Of a stretch of DNA of 64,000 nucleotides, positions 1 to 11,249 are shown one piece after another (positions within the stretch are counted from its first letter, which is position 1; each line of letters starts with the position of its first letter). The notes under the pieces were generated by a model. That model was not told the DNA's origin and made no database searches. It was given only the letters and a program-made list of their open reading frames with translations. The stretch lies in assembly GCF_018918095.1 (NCBI RefSeq), contig NZ_JAHLPV010000001.1, positions 186,001 through 250,000 of the forward strand, read 5' to 3'. The DNA is from Acetivibrio sp. MSJd-27. GTDB lineage: Bacteria; Bacillota; Clostridia; UMGS1840; HGM11507. The position numbers and the translations under genes are program-made.

Positions 1-3000
1 CATACCGGTTCCGGCCGGAATCAGCTTGCCGATGATGACATTTTCCTTCAGGCCGATGAGCGGATCGCGTTTTCCTTTGATGGCCGCTTCGGTCAGAACT
101 CTTGTGGTTTCCTGGAAGGAAGCCGCGGAGAGGAAGGAATCGGTTGCCAGAGAAGCCTTGGTGATACCCAGAAGCACCACGTTTCCTTCTGCCGGGCGCA
201 GTCCCTTAGCTTCCATCATCCGGTTCTGTTCGTCAAACTCGATGGAATCCACCAGCGTACCGGTCAGCATGTTGGTGTCTCCGGAATCCTCTATCTTAAT
301 CTTACGCATCATCTGCCGCACGATAACTTCAATATGCTTGTCGTTGATGTCAACACCCTGCATCCGATAAACCTTCTGAACCTCTTTGATCAGATAGTTC
401 CAAACCGCCTGCGGGCCTTTGATGCGGAGGATGTCATGCGGGTACAGGGAACCGCCGGTCAGCTCGTCGCCCGGCTCGATAATATCCCCTTCGTTTACCT
501 TGATGCCGAAGCCGTAAGGAATCTGATAGGTTTCCGCTTCGCCGTTGTCGTTGGTGACGATAACTTCCCTTTTCTTTTTGGTTTCGGAAAGGGTGACCTT
601 ACCGCCGATCTCCGCCATAATGGCAAGCCGTTTCGGTTTTCTTGCCTCAAACAGCTCCTCAACCCTGGGAAGACCCTGGGTGATATCGTCACCGGCGACA
701 CCGCCGGTGTGGAAGGTTCTCATGGTCAGCTGGGTACCCGGTTCGCCGATAGACTGCGCCGCGATGACGCCGACCGACTCGCCGATATCCACTTTTTTGC
801 CGTTTGCAAGGTTCGCGCCGTAACATTTTGCGCAGACACCATGTTTGCACTTACAGTTCAATACGGAGCGGATTTCAAGCGACTTGATACCCGCCTTGCT
901 GATGGCGCTGACCTCTTTTTCGGTGATGATTTCACCGCCTCTCGCCAGAAGTTCGCCGGTTTCCGGATGGAGCACATCGTGGACGGGATACCGTCCCATG
1001 ATCCGTTCTTCAAAGGATTCCAAAACGCTCTTGTTCTCATCGATATCCATGACGATAAGCCCTTCCTGAGAGCCGCAGTCCTCTTCCCGGATAATGATAT
1101 CCTGGCTGACGTCAACCAGCCTTCTGGTTAGATAACCGGAGTCAGCGGTACGCAGCGCGGTATCCGCCAGACCTTTTCTCGCACCACGGGTAGAGATAAA
1201 GTATTCCAGGATGTTCAGACCTTCCCGGAAGTTCGCGCGGATCGGGATTTCGATGGCTTTACCGGTTGTGTTCGCCATCAGACCGCGCATACCGGCCAGC
1301 TGACGAATCTGGTTGACGCTACCACGGGCTCCGGAATCCGCCATCATGAAGATTGGATTGAAGCGATCCAAGCTGTCCATCAATGCATTGGTAACCTGAT
1401 CGATGGTTTTTTCCCACTGTTTGATGACCAGCTCATAGCGCTCTTCATCGGATATCAGACCGCGCTTGAAGCTTCTTGTGATTTTGGCGATCTCTTTTTC
1501 CGCTTCCTCGATCATGCCTTTTTTCTCTTTCGGCACCACCATGTCGGAGGTGGAGATGGTTACCGCACCCAAAGTAGAATACTTAAAGCCCATCTCTTTG
1601 ATTTTATCCAGAACCTCAGCGGTTTTTGTCCCGCCGTGGATTTTGATACATTTGTCAATGATTTTTCCAAGCGCTTTCTTGTCTACCAGGAAAGCGATCT
1701 CCAGCACCAGCTGGTTCTCCGGTTTCGAACGGTCTACAAAGCCCAGATCCTGCGGGATATTTTCATTGAATATAATCCGCCCGACCGTCGCGTCGATAAT
1801 ACCCGTTATCTCCTTGCCGTCAATCGTTTTGGAGGTCCGCACCTTGATGGGGGCATGCAGGCCGACCGCTTTGTTCTGATAAGCCAGAATGGCTTCATCA
1901 AAGTCGGAGAATACCTTTCCTGCACCTGGCTCTTCCTCATTCAGATTGGTCAGATAATAGCTTCCTAGAATCATATCCTGTGTGGGCACAACAACCGGTT
2001 TTCCATCCTGCGGTTTCAACAGGTTGTTCGCGGACAGCATCAGGAACCTTGCTTCCGCCTGCGCCTCCGCGGACAGAGGTACATGCACCGCCATCTGGTC
2101 ACCGTCGAAGTCGGCATTGTAAGCGGTACAAACCAGAGGATGTAGCTTCAGAGCGCGGCCTTCCACCAGCACCGGTTCAAAGGCCTGAATCCCCAATCGA
2201 TGCAGAGTAGGCGCACGGTTCAGCAGAACCGGATGTTCCTTGATGACATCCTCCAGAATATCCCAGACCTCATCGCGGACGCGTTCTACCATCCTCTTGG
2301 CGGATTTGATGTTATGCGCTTTGCCGGTTTCCACCAGCTTTTTCATCACAAAAGGTTTGAACAGTTCCAGCGCCATCTCCTTAGGCAGACCGCACTGGTA
2401 AATTTTCAGGGACGGGCCGACAACGATAACCGAACGGCCGGAGTAGTCCACACGTTTTCCCAGCAGGTTCTGCCGGAAACGCCCCTGTTTTCCTTTGAGC
2501 AGGTCGGACAAAGATTTCAGCGGCCGGTTGCCGGGGCCGGTAACCGGTTTCCCCCTTCTTCCGTTGTCGATGAGGGCGTCTACCGCTTCCTGCAGCATTC
2601 TCTTCTCATTGCGGACAATGATGTCGGGTGCGTGGAGCTCCAACAGTTTTTTCAGACGGTTGTTCCGGTTGATTACCCTCCGGTATAAGTCGTTCAGATC
2701 GCTGGCCGCGAACCTGCCGCCGTCCAGCTGCACCATCGGGCGAAGATCCGGGGGAATGACAGGGACGACATCCATGATCATCCATTCCGGTTTATTGCCG
2801 GAGAGGCGGAACGCTTCCACCGCCTCCAGCGTTTTGATCAGTTTGATTTTTTTCTGTCCGGTAGCGGTTTCCATCTCCTCTTTCAGCTGAGCGGAAAGCG
2901 CGTCCAGATCAATTTTCTGCAGCAATTCCTTGATGGCGGAAGCTCCCATGGAAGCCTGGAACTTATCGCCGTATTTTTCTTTTGCTTCCCGGTATTCCTT

Positions 3001-3456
3001 CTCGGTCAGGATCTGCTTTTCCATCAGAGATGTTTTGCCCGGATCCGTAACAATGTACGCGGCAAAATACAATACTTTTTCCAGCACTCTGGGCGTCAGG
3101 TCCAGAAGCAGACCCATCCGGCTGGGCACGCCCTTGAAGTACCAGATATGGGAAACGGGAGTTGCCAGCTCAATGTGACCCATCCGTTCCCTTCTGACCT
3201 TGGAGCGGGTTACCTCGACCCCGCATCGATCACAGACAACCCCTTTATAGCGGATTCTTTTATATTTACCGCAATGGCATTCCCAGTCTCTCTGAGGCCC
3301 GAATATTTTTTCGCAGAACAGACCATCCTTTTCGGGTTTCTGGGTTCTGTAATTTATGGTTTCCGGCTTTTTGACTTCCCCGTAGGACCATTCCCTGATT
3401 TTCTCCGGAGATGCAAGGCCGATTTTGATTGATTCAAAGCTATTGAATTCTATCAT
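1..3456 (-). CDS. rpoC: DNA-directed RNA polymerase subunit beta' (3' end cut by window edge)
   Basis: Largest subunit of RNA polymerase, which holds the catalytic magnesium. The visible part is 1152 codons from ATG at 3454-3456, preceded by the ribosome-binding site GGAAGGAG eight bases upstream; the C-terminus lies left of the window. Zinc-binding cysteines are seen at C60, C62, C75 and C78 ([17 protein letters not shown]). The catalytic NADFDGD motif is encoded at 2098-2118, and the second zinc site (CGSQEG and [11 protein letters not shown]) is intact. It starts 33 bp after the rpoB stop, so the two are cotranscribed from the promoter at 7443-7471. The sequence is continuous, with no frameshift. 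Identification is certain. Confidence 0.98.
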   Translation of the reverse strand, partial: MIEFNSFESIKIGLASPEKIREWSYGEVKKPETINYRTQKPEKDGLFCEKIFGPQRDWECHCGKYKRIRYKGVVCDRCGVEVTRSKVRRERMGHIELATPVSHIWYFKGVPSRMGLLLDLTPRVLEKVLYFAAYIVTDPGKTSLMEKQILTEKEYREAKEKYGDKFQASMGASAIKELLQKIDLDALSAQLKEEMETATGQKKIKLIKTLEAVEAFRLSGNKPEWMIMDVVPVIPPDLRPMVQLDGGRFAASDLNDLYRRVINRNNRLKKLLELHAPDIIVRNEKRMLQEAVDALIDNGRRGKPVTGPGNRPLKSLSDLLKGKQGRFRQNLLGKRVDYSGRSVIVVGPSLKIYQCGLPKEMALELFKPFVMKKLVETGKAHNIKSAKRMVERVRDEVWDILEDVIKEHPVLLNRAPTLHRLGIQAFEPVLVEGRALKLHPLVCTAYNADFDGDQMAVHVPLSAEAQAEARFLMLSANNLLKPQDGKPVVVPTQDMILGSYYLTNLNEEEPGAGKVFSDFDEAILAYQNKAVGLHAPIKVRTSKTIDGKEITGIIDATVGRIIFNENIPQDLGFVDRSKPENQLVLEIAFLVDKKALGKIIDKCIKIHGGTKTAEVLDKIKEMGFKYSTLGAVTISTSDMVVPKEKKGMIEEAEKEIAKITRSFKRGLISDEERYELVIKQWEKTIDQVTNALMDSLDRFNPIFMMADSGARGSVNQIRQLAGMRGLMANTTGKAIEIPIRANFREGLNILEYFISTRGARKGLADTALRTADSGYLTRRLVDVSQDIIIREEDCGSQEGLIVMDIDENKSVLESFEERIMGRYPVHDVLHPETGELLARGGEIITEKEVSAISKAGIKSLEIRSVLNCKCKHGVCAKCYGANLANGKKVDIGESVGVIAAQSIGEPGTQLTMRTFHTGGVAGDDITQGLPRVEELFEARKPKRLAIMAEIGGKVTLSETKKKREVIVTNDNGEAETYQIPYGFGIKVNEGDIIEPGDELTGGSLYPHDILRIKGPQAVWNYLIKEVQKVYRMQGVDINDKHIEVIVRQMMRKIKIEDSGDTNMLTGTLVDSIEFDEQNRMMEAKGLRPAEGNVVLLGITKASLATDSFLSAASFQETTRVLTEAAIKGKRDPLIGLKENVIIGKLIPAGTGM

Positions 3457-3489
3457 GTATGATACTCCTTCCAAACAGGCGGGAATCTG

Positions 3490-6400
3490 TTATTCCTCGT
3501 CCGGTAAATCTTCCGACAGGATGGTATCGATATCGATATCCTCTTCATCCTCTTCGTCCAGCACTGGATCCGCTTCCGTTTCCGGATCAAAAACAAGCTC
3601 GATGTCATCCAGTTCGATTGCATCGTCCTCGTCTTCCTCCTCGTCCGCTTCCTCAATCGCACTGTCGCTTTCCGCATAGCCGATCAGTTCATCCTCGTCC
3701 TTGATCGCGCTCGGAATTGGTGCGATATCGTCATCGGAGGTATCTCCGAGATTGATTTCCTCATCGTTTTCACCGAACACTTTCATATCCAAGCCAAGAC
3801 TTTGCAGCTCTTTTATCAGAACCTTGAAGGATTCCGGAATGCCCGGACGGGGTACATTTTCGCCCTTGACGATTGCCTCGTAGGTTTTGACACGTCCCAC
3901 GATATCGTCGGATTTCACCGTCAGGATTTCCTGCAGGGTGTAAGCCGCACCGTACGCTTCCAGTGCCCATACTTCCATTTCCCCGAACCTCTGGCCGCCA
4001 AACTGGGCTTTACCACCCAAAGGCTGCTGCGTTACCAGAGAGTATGGCCCGGTGGAACGGGCATGTATTTTATCATCGACCAGATGATGGAGTTTCAGCA
4101 TATACATGATACCGACGGTAACGCGGTTATCAAACGGTTCGCCGGTTCTTCCGTCATAGAGGACGGTTTTCCCGTCTTCATCCATTCCGGCTTTCTGGAG
4201 GGTTTCCAAAATATCCTCCTCCTGTGCGCCGTCAAAGACAGGAGTGGCAATCTTCCAGCCCAGCTTTCTGGCCGCATAGCCCAGATGGACTTCCAGCACC
4301 TGCCCGATATTCATACGGGAAGGAACGCCCAAGGGATTCAGCACGATATCCAGGGTGGTGCCGTCGGGCAGATAAGGCATATCCTCCTCCGGCAGGATTC
4401 GGGAAATAACACCCTTGTTTCCGTGACGTCCCGCCATCTTATCGCCGACCGAAATCTTTCTCTTCTGCGCGATGCTGACGCGGACAATCATGTTGACGCC
4501 GGGGGACATCTCGTCGCCGTTTTCACGGGTAAACACCTTGACGTCCACAATGATACCGGATTCACCATGAGGCACTTTCAGGGAAGTGTCGCGGACTTCA
4601 CGGGATTTCTCACCGAAGATTGCGCGAAGCAAACGCTCCTCGGAGGTGATTTCGGTTTCGCCTTTCGGGGAAACCTTACCGACCAGGATATCTCCCGACC
4701 GAACTTCCGCACCGATGCGGATAATGCCGCGGTCGTCCAGATCCTTCAGAGCGTCTTCCCCCACATTTGGAATATCTCTCGTGATTTCTTCCGGCCCTAA
4801 TTTGGTGTCGCGGGCTTCGATTTCATATTTTTCAATGTGGATTGATGTGAACACATCATTCCGCACCAGTCTTTCATTGATTAAGATAGCGTCCTCGTAG
4901 TTGTAACCTTCCCAGGTCATGAAGCCGATCAGAATATTTCTTCCCAGCGCGACTTCCCCCTGACTGGTGGAAGGGCCGTCCGCGATAATCTCGCCGGCTT
5001 TTACCCGATCCCCTTTGGTGACAATGGGACGCTGGTTGATACAGGTACTCTGGTTGGAGCGCTTGTATTTGATCATATCGTACTTATGCTTCACACCGTC
5101 GTCCGATTTGATGACGATGGAGTCGCCGCTTACTTTCTCCACAACGCCCTCGTCCTTGGTGACGACACAGACGCCGGAGTCCAGCGCCGCGCCGTATTCC
5201 ATACCGGTTGCCACAATCGGTGATTCCGGCACCAGCAGCGGCACAGCCTGACGCTGCATGTTACATCCCATCAGCGCACGGTTCGCGTCGTCGTTTTCCA
5301 GGAAGGGAATCATCGCGGTTGCAACGGAAACCACCTGCTTCGGCGACACGTCCATATAATCTATTTTGGAGGATTCAATCTCCAGGAACTCATACATCCA
5401 TCTGGCGGTTACGATCTCATTCTGGAAGGTACCATCCTCGTTCAGCGGCTCATTTGCCTGTGCGATGATGAACTCATCCTCCACGTCCGCCGTCATATAA
5501 ATGACCTCATCCGTCACAATGCCTTCCGGCTTGAGCACACGGCGGTACGGCGATTCAATAAATCCGTACTGGTTGACCTTTGCATAGGTGGAGAGAGAAC
5601 CAATCAGACCGATGTTCGGACCTTCCGGCGTCTCAATCGGGCACATACGTCCATAATGGCTATGATGCACGTCACGCACTTCGAATCCGGCGCGTTCTCT
5701 GGAAAGACCGCCCGGCCCCAATGCGGATAGCCTTCTCTTGTGGGTCAGCTCCGCCAGCGGATTGGTTTGATCCATGAACTGGGACAACTGGGAATTTCCG
5801 AAGAATTCCTTGATGGACGCTACAACCGGACGGATGTTGATCAGGTTCTGCGGGGATACGATGTCCATATCCTGCTGAATGGTCATCCGCTCGCGGATGA
5901 CCCGTTCCATCCTGGCCAGTCCCACTCTTACCTGGTTTTGCAGAAGTTCGCCCACACTGCGGATTCTCCGATTGCCCAGATGGTCAATATCATCCACATT
6001 GCCCACGCCGTACATGATGGTAACATGGTAGTTCACGGTGGAGACAATATCATCAATGGTGATGGATTTGGGGATCAGTTCCTCTTTGCGCGCGTAAAGC
6101 GCCTCCTTAATCTCATCTTCCTCTGTATACTGCTCGAGTATCTCTTTCAGAACCGAGTATTTCACCCGTTCGTTGATGGTTTTATGATTGTAATCAAAAT
6201 CGATAAAGTAGGAAAGGTCGCACATGTCGTTGGAGAGGACAACCAATTCTTTTCCGTCATCCAGACGGATTTTTACCATATTTACCGCGCTGCGGTCCAG
6301 CTCCAATGCGATCTCTTTGGTGATGGTATCGCCTTCCGCCGCGAACATTTCACCGGTGAAGGGGCACACAATATTCTCCGCCGCTGTCCTTCCCACAATG

Positions 6401-7248
6401 CGGTTGACAAACAGGCATTTCTTATTGTATTTGTATCTTCCAACCCTTGCCAGATCATACCTTCTGTTATCGAAAAACAGATTGTGCAGAAGCGTCTGAG
6501 CGCTCTCCACAGACGGCGGCTCACCAGGACGGAGCCGTTTGTAAACCTCAAGCAAGCCTTCCTCATAATTTGTGGTGCTGTCTTTTTCAAATGTGGAGGT
6601 GAGCAGGCTCTCCTCTCCGAACAGGCTTGTAATCTGTTCATTGGTTGAGAAACCCAGCGCTCTTAAAAATACGGTTGCCGGCAGCTTTCTGGTCCGGTCA
6701 ATACGGATATAGAAGGTATCGTTGGAATCCATCTCAAATTCCAGCCATGCGCCCCGGTTCGGGATCATGGTGGAACTGTAGAGCTCTTTACCGGACTTAT
6801 CGCGCTCCATTCCGAAATAGATACCGGGGGAGCGGACCAGCTGGGAAACAATGACGCGCTCCGCGCCGTTGATCACAAAGGTACCGGAATCGGTCATCAG
6901 CGGGAAATCGCCCATGAAGATCTCCTGTTCCTTCGCCTCGCCGGTTTCCTTGTTGATAAGCCGCACCTTTACGCGCAGCGGGACGGCATAGGTCGTCTCC
7001 CTTTCCTTTGCCTCCGCGACCGTGTATTTCGGTTCCTCATCAAACCGGTAGCCCACAAATTCCAGAACGTACTTATCCATATGATCGACAATCGGGGAGA
7101 TGTTTTCAAAGACTTCCTGCAAGCCATCCTCGATAAACCAGTCATAGGAATTTTTCTGCACTGCGATCAGATTCGGCGGAGCCACAACCTCATCGATGCG
7201 GGAAAAGTTCATTCTTTCCGTTCGGCCGTAAGTAACTGGATGCACCAC
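3490..7248 (-). CDS. rpoB: DNA-directed RNA polymerase subunit beta
   Basis: Second-largest RNA polymerase subunit and the target of rifamycins. The rifampicin region is wild type: D493, H503 and S508 correspond to E. coli D516, H526 and S531 (motifs [16 protein letters not shown]). The C-terminus is a long acidic tail rich in D and E (about the last 80 residues), as in many Clostridia. I chose GTG at 7246-7248 because AGGTGA (7254-7259) lies five bases upstream and the protein then begins MVHPVTYGR, like other Firmicutes RpoB; a second GTG at 7243-7245 is equally possible. The upstream neighbour is a membrane protein gene and not rplL, which is the usual partner. 1252 residues. Confidence 0.98.
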   Translation of the reverse strand: MVHPVTYGRTERMNFSRIDEVVAPPNLIAVQKNSYDWFIEDGLQEVFENISPIVDHMDKYVLEFVGYRFDEEPKYTVAEAKERETTYAVPLRVKVRLINKETGEAKEQEIFMGDFPLMTDSGTFVINGAERVIVSQLVRSPGIYFGMERDKSGKELYSSTMIPNRGAWLEFEMDSNDTFYIRIDRTRKLPATVFLRALGFSTNEQITSLFGEESLLTSTFEKDSTTNYEEGLLEVYKRLRPGEPPSVESAQTLLHNLFFDNRRYDLARVGRYKYNKKCLFVNRIVGRTAAENIVCPFTGEMFAAEGDTITKEIALELDRSAVNMVKIRLDDGKELVVLSNDMCDLSYFIDFDYNHKTINERVKYSVLKEILEQYTEEDEIKEALYARKEELIPKSITIDDIVSTVNYHVTIMYGVGNVDDIDHLGNRRIRSVGELLQNQVRVGLARMERVIRERMTIQQDMDIVSPQNLINIRPVVASIKEFFGNSQLSQFMDQTNPLAELTHKRRLSALGPGGLSRERAGFEVRDVHHSHYGRMCPIETPEGPNIGLIGSLSTYAKVNQYGFIESPYRRVLKPEGIVTDEVIYMTADVEDEFIIAQANEPLNEDGTFQNEIVTARWMYEFLEIESSKIDYMDVSPKQVVSVATAMIPFLENDDANRALMGCNMQRQAVPLLVPESPIVATGMEYGAALDSGVCVVTKDEGVVEKVSGDSIVIKSDDGVKHKYDMIKYKRSNQSTCINQRPIVTKGDRVKAGEIIADGPSTSQGEVALGRNILIGFMTWEGYNYEDAILINERLVRNDVFTSIHIEKYEIEARDTKLGPEEITRDIPNVGEDALKDLDDRGIIRIGAEVRSGDILVGKVSPKGETEITSEERLLRAIFGEKSREVRDTSLKVPHGESGIIVDVKVFTRENGDEMSPGVNMIVRVSIAQKRKISVGDKMAGRHGNKGVISRILPEEDMPYLPDGTTLDIVLNPLGVPSRMNIGQVLEVHLGYAARKLGWKIATPVFDGAQEEDILETLQKAGMDEDGKTVLYDGRTGEPFDNRVTVGIMYMLKLHHLVDDKIHARSTGPYSLVTQQPLGGKAQFGGQRFGEMEVWALEAYGAAYTLQEILTVKSDDIVGRVKTYEAIVKGENVPRPGIPESFKVLIKELQSLGLDMKVFGENDEEINLGDTSDDDIAPIPSAIKDEDELIGYAESDSAIEEADEEEDEDDAIELDDIELVFDPETEADPVLDEEDEEDIDIDTILSEDLPDEE

Positions 7249-7287
7249 AAATATCACCTCATTAAAATTAATAGGGACTCGTTGTAA

Positions 7288-7308
7288 AAAAATGCTCGAC
7301 GCATTTTT
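7288..7308 (-). other. Hairpin with U tract in the rpoB leader
   Basis: AAAAATGC and GCATTTTT form an 8-bp stem with a 5-base loop; on the minus strand it is followed by a run of T. It sits about 40 bases upstream of the rpoB start. It could be a weak attenuator or only an RNA-stabilising hairpin; the stem is AT-rich, so termination would be inefficient. Confidence 0.4.
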
Positions 7309-7442
7309 AAAAATCTTTCTTTTGTATTCATAAACCTATCTCTTTATAAACACAAAAATATGAATTTTACTTGATTTTGAAGCGTTTTGCCTTTTAACAA
7401 CCTAAAAAAGGGCAAAACTATCCCATTTAAACGTATTGCATT

Positions 7443-7471
7443 ATTGTAGCATGAAAATCAAGGGGTGTCAA
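7443..7471 (-). promoter_or_regulatory. Sigma-A promoter of rpoBC
   Basis: On the minus strand TTGACA (7466-7471) and TACAAT (7443-7448) are separated by exactly 17 bases. This leaves an untranslated leader of about 190 bases before rpoB. It explains how rpoBC is expressed although no ribosomal protein genes lie upstream. Confidence 0.85.
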
Positions 7472-7563
7472 TAGAATTCATTAATTTTTTTGAGTTTTTT
7501 TGGATAGGGTATCCTTTCCGTTTGCTCTGTATGAAATTTATATCAAAAAAGGAAAGGATGATA

Positions 7564-7596
7564 AAAAAGCGCTTTACTTGGTGTGAAGCGCTTTTT
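7564..7596 (-). terminator. Intrinsic terminator after the YhgE gene
   Basis: AAAAAGCGCTT and AAGCGCTTTTT flank a loop of about 11 bases. The hairpin is symmetrical, with U tracts on both strands. It lies 75 bp after the YhgE stop codon and isolates the rpoB promoter from the upstream operon. Confidence 0.85.
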
Positions 7597-7672
7597 GGAA
7601 TAATTAAAATACCGTTAGAAATCAATCCTCTTTTATGGCTACTACGGCGCAGTTCCATTGACCCTAGCTTTC

Positions 7673-10486
7673 CTAATGCTCGATAACGCCGGACTGCCCC
7701 AGCTTTTTGGCAAACCTTGCAAGGCTGGGCGAAACCCATTTTTTGAGGCATAATCCCAATGCCATAAAGAACACAAAATACCACATAAGAAGAAAAATAT
7801 CTTTGAGCAGTGCCGGATAATAGATCCCCGCGATGGCTTCCCGCATACCTCCGATGGCATAGGTAAAGGGCAGAAATTTGTGAATGGTCTGGAAAAAGGG
7901 AGGCGTCACCTGGATGGGGAAAGTTCCCCCTGCCCCCGCCAGCTGCAGAACCAGAAACACAACCGCGATCGCTTTGCCCACATTGCCGAACAGGGAGGCC
8001 AGCGTATAGACAATCATGGAAAAAATCAAGCTGTAATAGACCGCCAGAACCACCAGCAAAATGGGATGCATTGGTTTTACCCCCAAGACAAAAATGTCTC
8101 CCAGAGAGGCGATTGCTCCCTGCAGGACGGCAAGCGATCCATAGATCAGATATTTGCCAAGAAATTCTTCCACTGCGGTGGGAATAAAATCGATATTCTT
8201 CGCCTTTGTGGTAAGCAGGGCGCTCAGCAGCAAAGCCCCCACCCACAGACAGAGAGTGGTATAAAAGGGAGTGAGCCCTGCGCCGTAGTTTTCCATGGGA
8301 TAGAGTTTGTGGGTATTCAGCAGTACCGGGGAAGAAACGAAATCCCCTTCCTCATTTCCATCCCTGCTCATCAGGCTGATGAGACTTTTCAGATCCAGAT
8401 TGGCATCAATTTCACGTATTTTGCCCGTCACCTGATTCAAAAGACTGCTCAGATTGGGCAGGCTGTCTTTCAGCCGCTGAATTTCCTCCACCGTCAGCTG
8501 ACCTTTGCTGTTCAGACTGTTCAAAACCTCCCTTGCGGCATCGACATCCTCCTCTGACCGGGAGAGAAGCCCATTGACATCCGAGACAAACAATGAGGTG
8601 CTGCGCACGTAGCTCAAGAGCTTTGGAATCAGGGTTTCGTCCGTATTGACAATCACTCTTCCCAGCGTGTTATCCAGCTGTATGAAAACCCTCTGTGTAT
8701 CCTCCAGCGTCCGGTTTAACTGGCCATCATCCTCAACCACGTTTTTCAGCTGTTCCAGCTTTTCCTTGAAATCCGCGGCCCGCGGAGCCATATTCGCCAG
8801 TTTGGAGGACAGTTTTGCGGGATCCGATTCTTCCAGTTTTTCCTGTACTTTGTTTAAATCTTTATTCATCTGTTCCAGATCCTTTAAAGCTTTATCGATT
8901 TTCACGGTAAGGCTTCGGCGGGTTCCTGTGATAGAGCTTCCCATATTGTCACATACCTGTGAGAGTTTTCCCGCAAGAACCTCCATGTCATAGAGGCGGT
9001 TTCCCACATCGCCGTGCAGGGCGGAGATCTTGCTGCGGAGCAGTTCCAGCTGTGTTTTCAGGGAAATCAAGGAATTTCTGAGCGTTTCTTCCGGCGCATT
9101 GTTTTTCAGTTGCCGTTCCATATCCCCAAGAATGCTGTTCGCCAAGCTGAAACGGAGATCGCCCTCCAGCGTGTTCTGAGCCTCGGATACCGCCTCCACG
9201 GCGGCTGCCCGTTTTTCCTGTGAACCGGCTCCCAAAAATTCTTCTATTTTTTCGATTGTCTTTTCCAAGCGATCTATCTTTTTTTCAATGGATCGGAATG
9301 CTTCATTCACTGCCCCGGAAGCCTGCTTGAGCAAGTCTGCCAGCTGATCGTTCAAACCAGCAATCTGGTGCAGTGTGCTCGCAAGGACACGTGTGTCCAG
9401 CAAATCCGCCTGGGCGCTTCGCAGGGAGCTCTTCATATCCGCAATGATTTCCTTCAGCCGCACATTTATATCCAGCAGTTTCTCCTTCCCGTCGCCGCTG
9501 ATCTGTCCCACTTTGTCCGCCATATCCAGAAGATCCTTTTCCACCCTGTCCATATCGTCGATGGCGCTTTGCAGGGATTCCAGATTTCCTGGCTTATTGT
9601 CTGCGATATCTCTTTGAATTTCATCCAGCAAAGCGGCAATATCCTTTGAAAGGCTCTGCATCATCAGAAGATCCTCCTTCACTTCGGGCGAGACCTCCTC
9701 CACTTTATCGCGGAATAAGTTGAGATCACGTGAAAAGTGATCGGTAAAATCAATCAAGTCGGTGAGGGTATCTCTGATGTAAACTACATTTTCGTCTGCT
9801 CCATCGATTTTCACCAAGCCATCTTTTGCCGCGGCGAGCATACCGTCCAGTTTTCCATCGATATTGGGAACCGCGTCGTTTAAGATATAAATCAAATTTT
9901 TGTATTTCTCTATTTTCGGATACTCATCATCCAGCGTGATGCCCAGCTGATTGAGTACCTCAAAAACCTTCTCGGTCACTGTACTCACAAAGGAGCCGGT
10001 GATTTGCTTTTGAATGGTGGAGGCGCCAGAGTCGGTCATTTTCGGCGCAATAGCATTGATCTTCTCGTTCACATAATATTCCAAAGTTGGTTTCTGAGGC
10101 GTTTCATCCAGCACCGTAGCCATTTTCTGTGAGAAATCCTTAGGGATAATAATCGCAGCATAAGCTTTTCCACTGTCCACCACTTGAATTCCCTCTTCTA
10201 TCGTGTCATAGAACGTCCAACCCAGTTTGTCATTCTCCCGCAAGGAGTCTGAAACCTCAGCACCGATGTTCATGGCATTGCCCGCGATGGAGGAGCCCTC
10301 ATCCAGATTGACCACCGCCACCTTGACGCCGCCGGTGCTCCCATATGGATCCCAGGAGGCATAAATGTTGATCCAAGCGTACAGGGAAGGCAAAATAGCC
10401 AAACCGGCCACAATGACGATGGCTACCCAGTTTTTTGCAATCTTCCGTAGATCTTCCATAAAAATTCTTCCGATATTGTGAAACAT
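7673..10486 (-). CDS. YhgE/Pip family membrane protein (ABC-2 permease-like)
   Basis: A 937-residue membrane protein of the YhgE/Pip family: one membrane helix near residues 20-42 followed by the typical INIYASWDPYG stretch, then a very long extracellular helical, coiled-coil region (about residues 200-690), and a cluster of five or six membrane helices at the C-terminus that resembles ABC-2 type permeases. Relatives include the phage-infection protein Pip of lactococci and the ESAT-6 secretion protein EsaA/YueB, also a phage receptor. Its exact substrate is unknown. It is the second gene of an operon with a MarR regulator 20 bp upstream and ends before a strong terminator. ATG at 10486 follows GGGAGGGG. 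Family assignment is firm; transport or secretion function is inference. Confidence 0.9.
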   Translation of the reverse strand: MFHNIGRIFMEDLRKIAKNWVAIVIVAGLAILPSLYAWINIYASWDPYGSTGGVKVAVVNLDEGSSIAGNAMNIGAEVSDSLRENDKLGWTFYDTIEEGIQVVDSGKAYAAIIIPKDFSQKMATVLDETPQKPTLEYYVNEKINAIAPKMTDSGASTIQKQITGSFVSTVTEKVFEVLNQLGITLDDEYPKIEKYKNLIYILNDAVPNIDGKLDGMLAAAKDGLVKIDGADENVVYIRDTLTDLIDFTDHFSRDLNLFRDKVEEVSPEVKEDLLMMQSLSKDIAALLDEIQRDIADNKPGNLESLQSAIDDMDRVEKDLLDMADKVGQISGDGKEKLLDINVRLKEIIADMKSSLRSAQADLLDTRVLASTLHQIAGLNDQLADLLKQASGAVNEAFRSIEKKIDRLEKTIEKIEEFLGAGSQEKRAAAVEAVSEAQNTLEGDLRFSLANSILGDMERQLKNNAPEETLRNSLISLKTQLELLRSKISALHGDVGNRLYDMEVLAGKLSQVCDNMGSSITGTRRSLTVKIDKALKDLEQMNKDLNKVQEKLEESDPAKLSSKLANMAPRAADFKEKLEQLKNVVEDDGQLNRTLEDTQRVFIQLDNTLGRVIVNTDETLIPKLLSYVRSTSLFVSDVNGLLSRSEEDVDAAREVLNSLNSKGQLTVEEIQRLKDSLPNLSSLLNQVTGKIREIDANLDLKSLISLMSRDGNEEGDFVSSPVLLNTHKLYPMENYGAGLTPFYTTLCLWVGALLLSALLTTKAKNIDFIPTAVEEFLGKYLIYGSLAVLQGAIASLGDIFVLGVKPMHPILLVVLAVYYSLIFSMIVYTLASLFGNVGKAIAVVFLVLQLAGAGGTFPIQVTPPFFQTIHKFLPFTYAIGGMREAIAGIYYPALLKDIFLLMWYFVFFMALGLCLKKWVSPSLARFAKKLGQSGVIEH

Positions 10487-10505
10487 GGTGTAAATCCCCT
10501 CCCCG

Positions 10506-10940
10506 TCAAATCAATTCCTTCGCATACTCGGCCAAAACATGGATCGCATTCAGAATATTCTGCCTTGTAAAATCATCCAGCCCGTTGAAACGCCGGTGCA
10601 GGTAATCCTCCAGACAGTTATTCACCTTCTGTGCCACCTGCGCGCCATCCGTTGTCAGGCTTAAATAGATTTTCCGTTTGTCGTCCGCCGCCTTTTCGCT
10701 CTGGATGTAGCCGTAATCCGACAGCAGATCGATGGTCGTTTTAAAGGAACCCTTCTCCAGAACCACCAGCTTGCAAATCTCACTCATGGTCATCTTATCA
10801 TGCTGTGACATGATGGCCAAAACCCACAGCTGAGTGGTGTTCAGCTTTTTTCCCAACCCTTGGATTTCAAACTCCTTATATAGCTTTTTAATGAGATACT
10901 GGATAAAAATCATATCCTCCAACAGTCCGCGCTGTGACAT
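10506..10940 (-). CDS. MarR family transcriptional regulator
   Basis: A 144-residue MarR-type repressor: dimerisation helices at both ends and a central winged helix-turn-helix (about residues 35-95, with LGKKLNTTQLWVLAIMS, MSEICKLVV and DDKRKIYLSLT). The start at 10940 (MSQRG) has GGGAGG eight bases upstream; an in-frame start 30 bases further upstream lacks a good ribosome-binding site and falls in the leader. It is the first gene of the operon with YhgE. Its promoter carries two tandem palindromes just after the -10 box, so autoregulation is likely. Such regulators usually respond to small toxic compounds; the ligand is unknown. Confidence 0.92.
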   Translation of the reverse strand: MSQRGLLEDMIFIQYLIKKLYKEFEIQGLGKKLNTTQLWVLAIMSQHDKMTMSEICKLVVLEKGSFKTTIDLLSDYGYIQSEKAADDKRKIYLSLTTDGAQVAQKVNNCLEDYLHRRFNGLDDFTRQNILNAIHVLAEYAKELI

Positions 10941-10963
10941 GAAACATTCCTCCCTGCAAAATA

Positions 10964-10992
10964 GCAACAATTGTTACCGTAATATTTGTTAC
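10964..10992 (-). promoter_or_regulatory. Tandem operator-like palindromes before marR-yhgE
   Basis: Two near-palindromes lie side by side: GCAACAATTGTTAC (10964-10977) and GTAATATTTGTTAC (10979-10992), spaced 15 bp centre to centre. They fill the space between the -10 box and the start codon, where a bound MarR dimer would block transcription. Confidence 0.6.
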
Positions 10993-10993
10993 T

Positions 10994-11022
10994 ATTTTAT
11001 GCTTTTTCCTTTCCTTTGTCAA
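10994..11022 (-). promoter_or_regulatory. Promoter of marR-yhgE operon
   Basis: Minus strand TTGACA (11017-11022), 17-base spacer, TAAAAT (10994-10999). It is a near-consensus sigma-A promoter; transcription would start inside or next to the adjacent palindromes. Confidence 0.8.
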
Positions 11023-11176
11023 CCCAGTTCACAGAATGTTCACAGTGGAAAAAGAAATTGGACAAAGCGGAAAAACTTTAGGATAATCTTGCTGAACATA
11101 TTCCCCTCTTCTGTAAGTACAGAACGTAACATCCTTTGACCTGCAAGGCCGGAATATTTTCATGGTAACTTTTTCC

Positions 11177-11205
11177 TTGCAAAAGTATTGTTATCTTGTT
11201 ATAAT
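11177..11205 (+). promoter_or_regulatory. Promoter of marR-MATE operon
   Basis: Plus strand TTGCAA (11177-11182), 17-base spacer, TATAAT (11200-11205). It reads into the TTG-started MarR gene 45 bp downstream and overlaps the first operator-like box by one base. Confidence 0.75.
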
Positions 11206-11231
11206 TAGCTTACTAACAGTTAGCTTTCTAA
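11205..11231 (+). promoter_or_regulatory. Tandem TTAG-N4-CTAA boxes before marR-MATE
   Basis: TTAGCTTACTAA (11205-11216) and TTAGCTTTCTAA (11220-11231) are two matching inverted-repeat boxes 15 bp apart, placed directly after the -10 element. They are the obvious operator for the MarR protein encoded next. They differ from the boxes of the divergent MarR operon, so the two regulators probably do not share sites. Confidence 0.6.
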
Positions 11232-11249
11232 TAAATAGGAGGGAGTATC

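Noticed and set aside
334-1131. Long plus-strand open frame across rpoC
   Set aside because: It is antisense to rpoC, whose minus-strand protein is unambiguous; high GC in third positions keeps the antisense frame open.
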